56,962 nucleotides of DNA from Nitrososphaera sp. Lineage in GTDB: Archaea > Thermoproteota > Nitrososphaeria > Nitrososphaerales > Nitrososphaeraceae. Every line of letters begins with the position of its first letter. The first letter of the stretch is position 1. A program made the translations under genes and the position numbers. The notes under the pieces are model-generated. The model searched no databases. It saw only the letters and a program-made list of their open reading frames with translations, and had not been told where the DNA came from. This document shows, one piece after another, positions 51,052 to 56,962 of the stretch. The stretch lies in contig JANWIX010000036.1 in assembly GCA_025449675.1 (NCBI GenBank), positions 1 to 56,962 on the forward strand. The letters are read 5' to 3'.

Positions 51052-52077
51052 ATGACCGATTCGAAAAATGTGGTAGAACTGGAAATAGAAGACATTGAGG
51101 GTATCGGGCCAACCACTGCCCGCAAGATGAAGGAAGCAGGAATAAGCTCTGTAATGGAGCTGGCTACAACTGTGCCGGATGAACTGGCTTCAGACCTAGG
51201 TGGCTCGAAGGAAACTGCTGCCGCATTTATCATTGCAGCACAAAAATTGCTAAGGGACAGCGGAGTGCTCGACAATGAATTCACTACTGCAGACGTTGAG
51301 CTTGAAAAGAGAAAGGCTTTGCTGCGATGTACCACGGGGGCGAAGGTTCTGGATGAATTGCTGCTCGGCGGTATAGAGACACAGGCTATCACCGAATTCT
51401 ATGGTGAATTTGGCAGTGGCAAGAGCCAGATATGCCACACATTATGCGTTACATCCCAAATGCCGGTGGAAGCCGGAGGACTGGACGGAGGAGTCATACT
51501 GATAGATACAGAAGGCACATTCAGGCCCGAAAGAGTGGATCAGATAGCCAGGGCAAGGGGCATTGATTCAGACGAGATATTGAAGAAGATAGCGATATGC
51601 AAGGCGTATAACAGCAGCCACCTTGAGCTTATAATAAAGTCGATGGGCAAGTACATCGATGATTTCAAGGCGAAAATGATAATCATTGACAGCATCATCT
51701 CGCTCCATCGGGCCGAGTTCGCTGGCAGGGGAACGCTTGCCGACAGGCAGCAGCGCCTGAACGGCATCATGCACAAGTTGGTGAGAATCGCAGAAATCTA
51801 CAATGTCGCAATCGTGATAACGAACCAGGTGCAATCGACGCCAGACACGTTCTTTGGTGATCCGACAAAACCTGCAGGCGGAAACATAATTGGGCATGCA
51901 TCGACATACCGAATATACCTTAGAAAGGCTGGCACCGATAGGATAGCAAAGATGATAGACTCGCCTTATCATCCTTATGACGATGTCAGATTTACTGTAA
52001 ATGAGAAAGGCATCGACGACACAGATCAGGATGCGCCCAAGAAAAGGTCGTCAAAGGAAAAGGACTCGGAAGAATAG
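51052..52077 (+). CDS. radA: DNA repair and recombination protein RadA
   Basis: Archaeal RecA/Rad51 recombinase that forms nucleoprotein filaments in strand exchange. N-terminal helix-hairpin-helix (IEDIEGIGPTTARKMKEAGI), Walker A GEFGSGKSQ at 118-126, Walker B MIIIDSI, L1/L2 region (RGTLADRQQRLNGIMHKL; QVQSTPDTFFGDPTKPAGGN). 341 aa; basic C-terminal tail (KKRSSKEKDSEE) is slightly longer than usual. Leaderless from ATG. Confidence 0.97.
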   Translation: MTDSKNVVELEIEDIEGIGPTTARKMKEAGISSVMELATTVPDELASDLGGSKETAAAFIIAAQKLLRDSGVLDNEFTTADVELEKRKALLRCTTGAKVLDELLLGGIETQAITEFYGEFGSGKSQICHTLCVTSQMPVEAGGLDGGVILIDTEGTFRPERVDQIARARGIDSDEILKKIAICKAYNSSHLELIIKSMGKYIDDFKAKMIIIDSIISLHRAEFAGRGTLADRQQRLNGIMHKLVRIAEIYNVAIVITNQVQSTPDTFFGDPTKPAGGNIIGHASTYRIYLRKAGTDRIAKMIDSPYHPYDDVRFTVNEKGIDDTDQDAPKKRSSKEKDSEE

Positions 52078-52078
52078 T

Positions 52079-53146
52079 TTAGAGGAACTTTTTCTCCGCC
52101 TCTTTTAGTTTTGTTTCGTCGCCGCTATACTTGATCAGCTGCGATAGTTTATGCTGGGCCTTGCCTGTTCTTATCGAGTCTCGGGCCAGCTCCACCCCTT
52201 CTTTGAAATCGCCTGCAACTTTGCCAAGAACAAGGGCGGCAGATGCATTCATGACGACGATGTCTTCCTTCTCTCTTGGCGCCTTGCCGTATATCGTTTG
52301 AAGGGTTGCGCTTATCGATTCATTTTTTGAGCTAACAACCAGCTGTTCTGGCTTGGCCAAGGGCATCCCAAGGATCTTGGGGTGCAGGCGCAGCCTTTTG
52401 GTCTGGCCGTTGCTGGTCCACAAGACGTCGTTTTCACAGGTGTTTGAGAGCTCGTCAAACCCGTCAGCGGCGTGAACTATCATGGCTTCCTTCACGTGTC
52501 CCTGACAAGCCTCAGAAAAAATCTCCATCAAAGCCGGCTCAAAGACACCGATGACCTGGCCCCATATGTTGGTGCACGGATTGCTCAGCGGACCAACTAT
52601 GTTAAAGACGGTCCTTATCCCGATCGCTTTGCGAGAGCTCGCCACATTCTTCATTGCCGGATGAAAGTTTGGAGCATACAGAAAGCCAATGCCCACTTTT
52701 TCGATGCAGGATTTTGTCTTTTCGGGAGTGGAGTTAAGGTCAAGCCCAACCTCTTCAAGGAAATCTGCGCTCCCGCATATGCCCGATACGGATCTATTCC
52801 CATGCTTGGCGATTTTCGCTCCCGCAGAGGAGGCAACAACTGCTGCGGCGGTGCTTATGTTAAACGACCTTATCGAGTCACCGCCCGTGCCACAGGTGTC
52901 TATTAGTGGTTCCTTTACATTGGGTGTGATTCGTATCGCATGCTTTCGAATAGTTTCAAGTATTGCCCGTATCTCGCCAGCGGTTTCACCCTTCATTGCC
53001 AGTGCGACTAGAAACGCAGAAACCGAAGTCTCTGGTGCGGTGCCCTTCAGAATCGCGTCGAATACGAACCTGATCTCACCGTCCGAAAGGTCGGTTCTTG
53101 CGACCAGCTTTCTGATCGCCGGGCGCAGGTCCGTAGTAACGCTCAT
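52079..53146 (-). CDS. trpD: anthranilate phosphoribosyltransferase
   Basis: Second step of the tryptophan branch. DTCGTGGDSIRSFNISTA with the PRPP loop, KHGNRSVSG, SADFLEEVGLDLN, and GIRTVFNIVGPLSNPC. 355 aa. Overlaps the 3' end of trpG (4 bases). Converges with radA one base away. Confidence 0.96.
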   Translation of the reverse strand: MSVTTDLRPAIRKLVARTDLSDGEIRFVFDAILKGTAPETSVSAFLVALAMKGETAGEIRAILETIRKHAIRITPNVKEPLIDTCGTGGDSIRSFNISTAAAVVASSAGAKIAKHGNRSVSGICGSADFLEEVGLDLNSTPEKTKSCIEKVGIGFLYAPNFHPAMKNVASSRKAIGIRTVFNIVGPLSNPCTNIWGQVIGVFEPALMEIFSEACQGHVKEAMIVHAADGFDELSNTCENDVLWTSNGQTKRLRLHPKILGMPLAKPEQLVVSSKNESISATLQTIYGKAPREKEDIVVMNASAALVLGKVAGDFKEGVELARDSIRTGKAQHKLSQLIKYSGDETKLKEAEKKFL

Positions 53147-53730
53147 TTCTTCACCATCGAAATAAAGTTCTTCAGAATCTTGCGCCCTTCTCCCGTCAGG
53201 ACAGATTCGGGATGGAACTGGACACCTTCTATGATGTATTTTTCGTGCTTGATCCCCATTATTTCTCCGTCGTCAAGAGCTCGCGCGGTGACCTTGAGAC
53301 ATGAAGGCACGGTCTTTTTGTCCGCGACAAGGGAATGGTACCTTGTTGCTCTGAATGGATTCTTTACGTCTTCAAATAGCCTGTCTTCGGTGTACTGAAT
53401 CGGGCTTGTTTTGCCGTGCCTTACCTTTCCTGCATTTATCACCTTGCCCCCAAAGGCATGCACAATCCCCTGGTGCCCAAGGCATACTCCCAGGATAGGC
53501 GTCTTGGGACCAAGCTCTGTGATGACATCGGTGCATACTCCGAAATACTTTCTATCTGCCGGATGGCCTGGCCCGGGGGAGATTACTATTGCGTCCGGAT
53601 TCATGGAAGCAATTTCCTTCAAAGTCAGGCTGTCGTTCCGCTCGACAGTCGGTTCCACATTCATCTCGCCTAGCAGCTGGGCAATATTGTAGACAAACGA
53701 ATCATAGTTGTCGATTACAAGTACTTTCAT
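53143..53730 (-). CDS. trpG: anthranilate synthase glutamine amidotransferase component
   Basis: Supplies ammonia to TrpE. DNYDSFVYNIAQLLGE start, VISPGPGHPAD oxyanion strand, LGVCLGHQGI with nucleophile Cys, and GVQFHPESVLTGEG with His/Glu. 195 aa. AGGAG Shine-Dalgarno about 9 bases upstream of ATG. trpE is not in this window, so the large subunit is elsewhere. Confidence 0.95.
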   Translation of the reverse strand: MKVLVIDNYDSFVYNIAQLLGEMNVEPTVERNDSLTLKEIASMNPDAIVISPGPGHPADRKYFGVCTDVITELGPKTPILGVCLGHQGIVHAFGGKVINAGKVRHGKTSPIQYTEDRLFEDVKNPFRATRYHSLVADKKTVPSCLKVTARALDDGEIMGIKHEKYIIEGVQFHPESVLTGEGRKILKNFISMVKK

Positions 53731-53743
53731 GAGAAGAGTTCTC
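53731..53743. repeat. short inverted repeat before trpG
   Basis: GAGAA-GAG-TTCTC immediately precedes the trpG start codon on the minus strand. It overlaps the spacing between the AGGAG Shine-Dalgarno and the ATG, so it may be coincidental or a minor operator/leader hairpin. Confidence 0.25.
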
Positions 53744-53923
53744 CTAACGGTAGGTAACTAGGCAGAAAATGCTCGAAGTTGCCAAAGAAAACCGCCTCTT
53801 TGCATTCTACTCCAAAATTCCAAATGCGTACAGGGTATTTAAGTCTAGTGTGCAGCGTATGTGCTTGAAAATACATACCTCGATATCCATAACATATTTA
53901 ATGGAAGCGACATATTTCAAAAT

Positions 53924-53931
53924 TGTATATC
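53924..53931 (+). promoter_or_regulatory. TATA box for GAPDH
   Basis: TGTATATC at 53924-53931 is centred about 26 bases before TTG 53952, favouring that start (leaderless) over TTG 53946. Confidence 0.6.
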
Positions 53932-53951
53932 TTTCGAACAAGTGATTGATT

Positions 53952-54995
53952 TTGACTAGAGTGTTCATAAACGGATATGGAAACATAGGCAGGCGACTTG
54001 CAAGCGCACTCTCTGTCGACAAAGAAATCCAGCTGGTCGGCGTAGCAAAGTACACGATAGACGACAAGGTCAAAGAAGCGCTGGACAATCGGCTTAGCGT
54101 CTATGTGCCCAAGGATATGGTGGCCCAGTTCAGAGACAAGGGGTACGGCATTGCCGGCTCTGTTGACGAGGCCGTCAAGCAAAGCGATCTGGTCATTGAC
54201 GCGGCAAAGGAGGGAGGAGGATACGAGAACAAGAAACAGCTGTACGAACCCATGGGAAAGTCGGCGATATTCCAAGGTGGTGAGGACAGGCACGGGGAAA
54301 AGGCAGTTGCAGACATGATCCACAATTCACGCGTAAATTATTCAAAGGCTGCTGGCAAGACTTTTGTTATCCAGGGCAGCTGCAACGTCTCGGGGATGGG
54401 AAGAATGATGCAACCCCTGATCGAAAAGTTTGGTGAGCGGATCGTCCGGTATGATGTCCAGCTGATCAGAAGGTGGGCGGATCTGGAAGACACCAAGGCA
54501 GTCAAGGATTCTATCGAGTGGGACAGAAACCCCCATCACCAAGACGATGTCAAGGACTTTATTCCGGGCGCAAACCTGTACGTTGACGCGTTCAAGGTGC
54601 CCTCAAGGATGATGCACCTCCACCACATGTTCATCCGCTTCAAGGATAAGGCGCCCACAAAAGACGAATTACTGGAATGCTATAAAAATGAATTTGGCGT
54701 GGCCATCGTCAGCTCTGCCAAGGGAACAGGAGACGTCAGAAAGAGGGCGATCGAGCTGGGCTTTGCCCATGGCGATACCAACATGGTGCACCTCCACCAG
54801 GATATTTTGAGGGTCCAGGATGACACAGTCAAGATAGGATATTCAGACGACCAGACGGGTATGGTGATCCCAGAGAACCACCTGTTGCTCCAGTCGATGC
54901 TTTTCAAGCGTTCACGGGAAGAAGCGCTGAAAAGAACGGACAACCTCTTTCAGGTCAGCAAGAAACGCAAGGTGTTAGAGGAAGAATTCAAGTAG
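53952..54995 (+). CDS. gap: glyceraldehyde-3-phosphate dehydrogenase, archaeal type II
   Basis: NAD(P)-dependent interconversion of glyceraldehyde-3-phosphate and 1,3-bisphosphoglycerate, for gluconeogenesis in autotrophs. N-terminal FINGYGNIGRRLASAL Rossmann loop, catalytic Cys about residue 144 in QGSCNVSGMGRMMQPL, and HHQDDVKDFIPGANL. Type II enzymes are confined to archaea and some bacteria. 347 aa from TTG 53952. Overlaps the convergent membrane-protein gene by 8 bases. Confidence 0.95.
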   Translation: MTRVFINGYGNIGRRLASALSVDKEIQLVGVAKYTIDDKVKEALDNRLSVYVPKDMVAQFRDKGYGIAGSVDEAVKQSDLVIDAAKEGGGYENKKQLYEPMGKSAIFQGGEDRHGEKAVADMIHNSRVNYSKAAGKTFVIQGSCNVSGMGRMMQPLIEKFGERIVRYDVQLIRRWADLEDTKAVKDSIEWDRNPHHQDDVKDFIPGANLYVDAFKVPSRMMHLHHMFIRFKDKAPTKDELLECYKNEFGVAIVSSAKGTGDVRKRAIELGFAHGDTNMVHLHQDILRVQDDTVKIGYSDDQTGMVIPENHLLLQSMLFKRSREEALKRTDNLFQVSKKRKVLEEEFK

Positions 54996-55515
54996 CTACC
55001 TTGCAGTTCGCGACAACTCTCTTGTGCGCAGCATAGTACGCAAGAATGAGAAGGGCCAGTGCAACCAGCCTGAGTGGGAGCTGATAATTTGACAAGAAAC
55101 TCGAAGCAGCCACTCCTGCGGCGCCAAATGTGCTCGCAAGGTAAAATCCAACCGAAGAGCAGCCAGCGCACATGCTCGAAACAGTGCCAAGAGTTGAACC
55201 GGACAAGACGGATGATTTGTCCGCCTTCAGCTTTGATCTGACCATAAACACGTTCATGCTGACAACAATACCCACCAACGCCGCTGTTATTATCGACAAG
55301 ATAAATCCAGGTATTGCGTCGTCAGGTATTGGATAGTAAAAGTTAACGATTGGAGAGAAGAAAAGCAGGCCATCAAGCACGTTGAAAACGATCCACATCG
55401 CAGCTGCCACCAAAACTGCCAGTACCCAGTATGCTCTGTTTGAGAACACGATTCTAGCCGCCAGCGTTGACCCCGATGTAAATCCCATTAACTTGATCTC
55501 CAGCGCAGCGTTCAC
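54988..55515 (-). CDS. four-helix membrane protein with CAGC motif, function unknown
   Basis: A 175-aa protein. Helices at about 28-52, 69-90, 118-140 and 148-165. A motif CAGCSSVGFY (about 116-125) just inside the third helix has two Cys with Gly and is the best functional hint, resembling metal- or heme-related membrane proteins. Starts GTG 55515. Family not recognised. Confidence 0.68.
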   Translation of the reverse strand: MNAALEIKLMGFTSGSTLAARIVFSNRAYWVLAVLVAAAMWIVFNVLDGLLFFSPIVNFYYPIPDDAIPGFILSIITAALVGIVVSMNVFMVRSKLKADKSSVLSGSTLGTVSSMCAGCSSVGFYLASTFGAAGVAASSFLSNYQLPLRLVALALLILAYYAAHKRVVANCKVAT

Positions 55516-55594
55516 TAGAGAATAGCGCGTTTATTATCTCTTGGTTCTAACGTGAATGGAACGCCTGGGACTGTTAGCCGTAGCATATGTCAGA

Positions 55595-55900
55595 CTAGTA
55601 TGTCCGGGTAAGTTCCATACGGTGCGTCTTGACGCTTGACTTGTCAATCAACCCAAAAAGTGTCATGCAGTTCGGATCCTTCGCGGCGATCTTGGCTGCC
55701 TGGTCGGCATCAGCGCGGCTTCGCCATTTTACGATGTCAACCCAGTTCAATCCGTCCGGAGTCCGCACGAGTTCTCTATGAACAAACCCCCTTGACCTGT
55801 TCAGGAACGACTGCACGTTGTCCGATGCCTTCAGAAAGGTCTCCTCATCTACTCCTCTTGCTATCTTGAAATGAACAAGATCAACAGCTGTGCTTTCCAT
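55595..55900 (-). CDS. ABM-like dimeric alpha/beta-barrel protein
   Basis: A 101-aa protein from ATG 55900 (M-E-S-T-A-V-D-L-V-H-F-K). The pattern of VDLVHFKIARGVDEETFLKASDNVQSF, SRGFVHRELVRTPDGLNWVDIVKW and the long helix SRADADQAAKIAA fits the antibiotic-biosynthesis-monooxygenase/ferredoxin-like barrel. Ligand or substrate unknown. The upstream in-frame extension to 55978 is low-complexity and probably not translated. Confidence 0.75.
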   Translation of the reverse strand: MESTAVDLVHFKIARGVDEETFLKASDNVQSFLNRSRGFVHRELVRTPDGLNWVDIVKWRSRADADQAAKIAAKDPNCMTLFGLIDKSSVKTHRMELTRTY

Positions 55901-56007
55901 GATATGTTCACGGCGATTTCTCGGTATAAAAGAACAGAGGTGTACTGGGAACCTACAGCAGGTAGGAGAAGGCTTCAAATAGCGTGCATGCTCATGTCAG
56001 GTATCGC

Positions 56008-56142
56008 ATGGCACAATTGCAGACGGGAAAGGAATGCGCTCTGTGTGGAACCAGATTGCCTGTAGGTAGCGAAGTAAGCATATGCAGCGAGTGCATGAAA
56101 TGTGCGGACTGTTGCGTTGGTCTTGAGAAACTGAAGGACTAG
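56008..56142 (+). CDS. 44-aa seven-cysteine zinc-binding protein
   Basis: ATG 56008 to TAG 56140-56142. Three C-x2-C pairs: ECALCGTRL, ICSECMK and KCADCCVG, giving seven Cys in 44 residues. Such a pattern fits one or two zinc sites. It abuts the stop of the convergent HTH-CBS gene. Too short for routine calling; function unknown. Confidence 0.65.
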   Translation: MAQLQTGKECALCGTRLPVGSEVSICSECMKCADCCVGLEKLKD

Positions 56143-56697
56143 CTATTCTACCATCTTTAGCGTGTCAGTTATTGTTACTATGCCAATAACGTTCGCTCTT
56201 TCGCTCACCAGTATGCACTTGGCGAAACGCACCAGAGGGATCAGCGCCTTGGCAGGAGTCGAAGTATCCACAATCGGAGGAGGGGGCTCCATCATCTGGA
56301 AAGCGGGAACGTTGCGGAGTTCCTTTTCTTCCTTTTCCACCATTATCTTTGCCAGTCCGTCCTCAGTCAGAATGCCGACCACCTTTGAAGAATCAAAGAC
56401 AGGTATCTGGCTTATCGAATTTTTCCTCATTATATCTATGGCAGAATGGAGCTTTTGGTCCTTCTGCACCGATATCAGGTTACGGCTGCAGATATCTCCT
56501 GCCTTCATCGACGTTCGCCCTTCCAGAGAACCGAGAATCTCAAAGATCTTTCTTGCGGTTTCATAGCTCGGCTTGCATCGGCCAGATTCGATCTGGTTTA
56601 TCATCGACGTGCTTACTCCGGTGAGTGTCGCCAGTTTTCTCTGGGTTATTCCAAGTCTGATCCTTGCCTGCTTGATGTACTCCAATCGCGGGAGCAT
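56143..56697 (-). CDS. XRE-type HTH transcriptional regulator with two CBS domains
   Basis: Residues 5-55 are a Cro/C1-type helix-turn-helix (QARIRLGITQRKLATLTGVSTSMINQIESGRCKPSYETARKIFEIL); residues about 70-117 and 132-182 are a CBS pair, which usually binds adenosyl ligands (AMP, ATP, SAM). This is the archaeal CBS-HTH family proposed to sense adenine nucleotides. 184 aa; ATG 56697. Targets unknown. Confidence 0.92.
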   Translation of the reverse strand: MLPRLEYIKQARIRLGITQRKLATLTGVSTSMINQIESGRCKPSYETARKIFEILGSLEGRTSMKAGDICSRNLISVQKDQKLHSAIDIMRKNSISQIPVFDSSKVVGILTEDGLAKIMVEKEEKELRNVPAFQMMEPPPPIVDTSTPAKALIPLVRFAKCILVSERANVIGIVTITDTLKMVE

Positions 56698-56884
56698 GGC
56701 GAATCTAATTCCCCATTTCCTATACTTATATAAGCTTGTGAAAAATGGCTGCGCGCTCTGCTGTTCTTGTTACCGTCGAATCCTCCGACACCTCTGAAGC
56801 CATGAACCAGTAAGCTCGACTATTTCCTGCGGAAATTCACGCTCTATATCCTTATATTATGTGCGGGAGATTTTTTTCTTTGCC

Positions 56885-56962
56885 ATGGTTAATGCCAACG
56901 CGAGCACCAAATGGGATTCGGTTCGAAGATACAAGTTAACCAGAATGATAAACGAATTGGCG
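56885..56962 (+). CDS. prf1: N-terminal fragment, probably peptide chain release factor aRF1
   Basis: ATG 56885 opens a frame of 26 codons cut by the window edge. WDSVRRYKLTRMINELA resembles the archaeal aRF1 start (D-S-V-x3-Y-K-L-x3-I/L-x-E-L). A TATA-like CTTATATTATG at 56852-56861 is about 25-30 bases upstream. The assignment is tentative because only 26 residues are seen. Confidence 0.5.
   Translation, partial: MVNANASTKWDSVRRYKLTRMINELA

Noticed and set aside
51568-51972. Minus-strand frame of 134 aa within radA
   Set aside because: Antisense to an unmistakable radA with no start signals.
1-56962. tRNA, rRNA, CRISPR arrays, insertion sequences and prophage genes
   Set aside because: Read both strands for tRNA T-arm consensus, repeated spacers, transposase motifs and inverted terminal repeats; none was convincing.

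Overview
The window reads as a chromosomal segment of a mesophilic TACK archaeon, most likely an ammonia-oxidising thaumarchaeon of the Nitrososphaera type. Support: eukaryote-like ribosomal protein S26e, heterodimeric primase PriS/PriL, Orc1/Cdc6, RadA, an archaeal GHMP-type shikimate kinase, the ADH-synthase/DHQ-synthase II entry to the shikimate pathway, type II (archaeal) GAPDH, an A-type ATPase subunit F, many TTG/GTG starts, and TATA boxes about 25-33 bases before start codons, which implies largely leaderless mRNAs. The genus is inference; no rRNA, tRNA, CRISPR, insertion sequence or phage gene was found.

Layout. 0-8 kb: biotin ligase/repressor, a secreted repeat protein, then a carbohydrate/compatible-solute block (glycerate 2-kinase, mannosyl-3-phosphoglycerate synthase, a six-hairpin glycosidase). 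8-11.4 kb: DUF2203 protein, UbiA prenyltransferase, a membrane-protein/winged-helix pair, an aldo/keto reductase. 11.4-16.4 kb (minus strand): an uncharacterised putative operon of UPF0182 giant membrane protein, class-I glutamine amidotransferase, and a C39-peptidase-like/TPR protein whose catalytic Cys is absent. 16.5-19.6 kb: primase operon priL-priS, divergent endonuclease IV. 20.5-31.9 kb: an almost complete aromatic amino acid pathway (ADH synthase, DHQ synthase II, aroD-aroE-aroK-aroA-aroC, chorismate mutase/aminotransferase fusion, tyrA), interrupted by an orphan DNA methyltransferase, a PPOX-fold protein and very small zinc-finger genes. 32-39.7 kb: small membrane, coiled-coil, J-domain and START-fold proteins, a lone A-ATPase subunit F, class II aldolase, PQQ-type sugar dehydrogenase, CDP-alcohol phosphatidyltransferase, S26e, PfkB kinase. 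39.7-40.9 kb: an AT-richer patch with three small membrane proteins. 41-46 kb: NAD kinase fused to a winged helix, CTP synthase, Orc1/Cdc6 with a downstream winged-helix gene. 46.2-53.7 kb: trpC-trpB-trpA on plus and trpG-trpD on minus, with a coiled-coil protein, a DUF5679-type zinc protein with a clear terminator, and radA between them. 54-57 kb: type II GAPDH, membrane protein, ABM-fold protein, a tiny seven-cysteine protein, an HTH-CBS regulator, and the truncated start of what is probably release factor aRF1.

Functionally the window couples aromatic amino acid synthesis (erythrose-4-phosphate-independent entry through chorismate to tyrosine and tryptophan) with DNA replication and repair genes. 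trpE, trpF, a prephenate dehydratase and mannosyl-3-phosphoglycerate phosphatase are not in the window. The most promising undescribed items are the UPF0182/amidotransferase/pseudo-C39-TPR operon, the NAD kinase-winged-helix fusion with an altered GGDG motif, the set of tiny Cys/His proteins missed by length cut-offs, and two intergenic inverted-repeat arrays.
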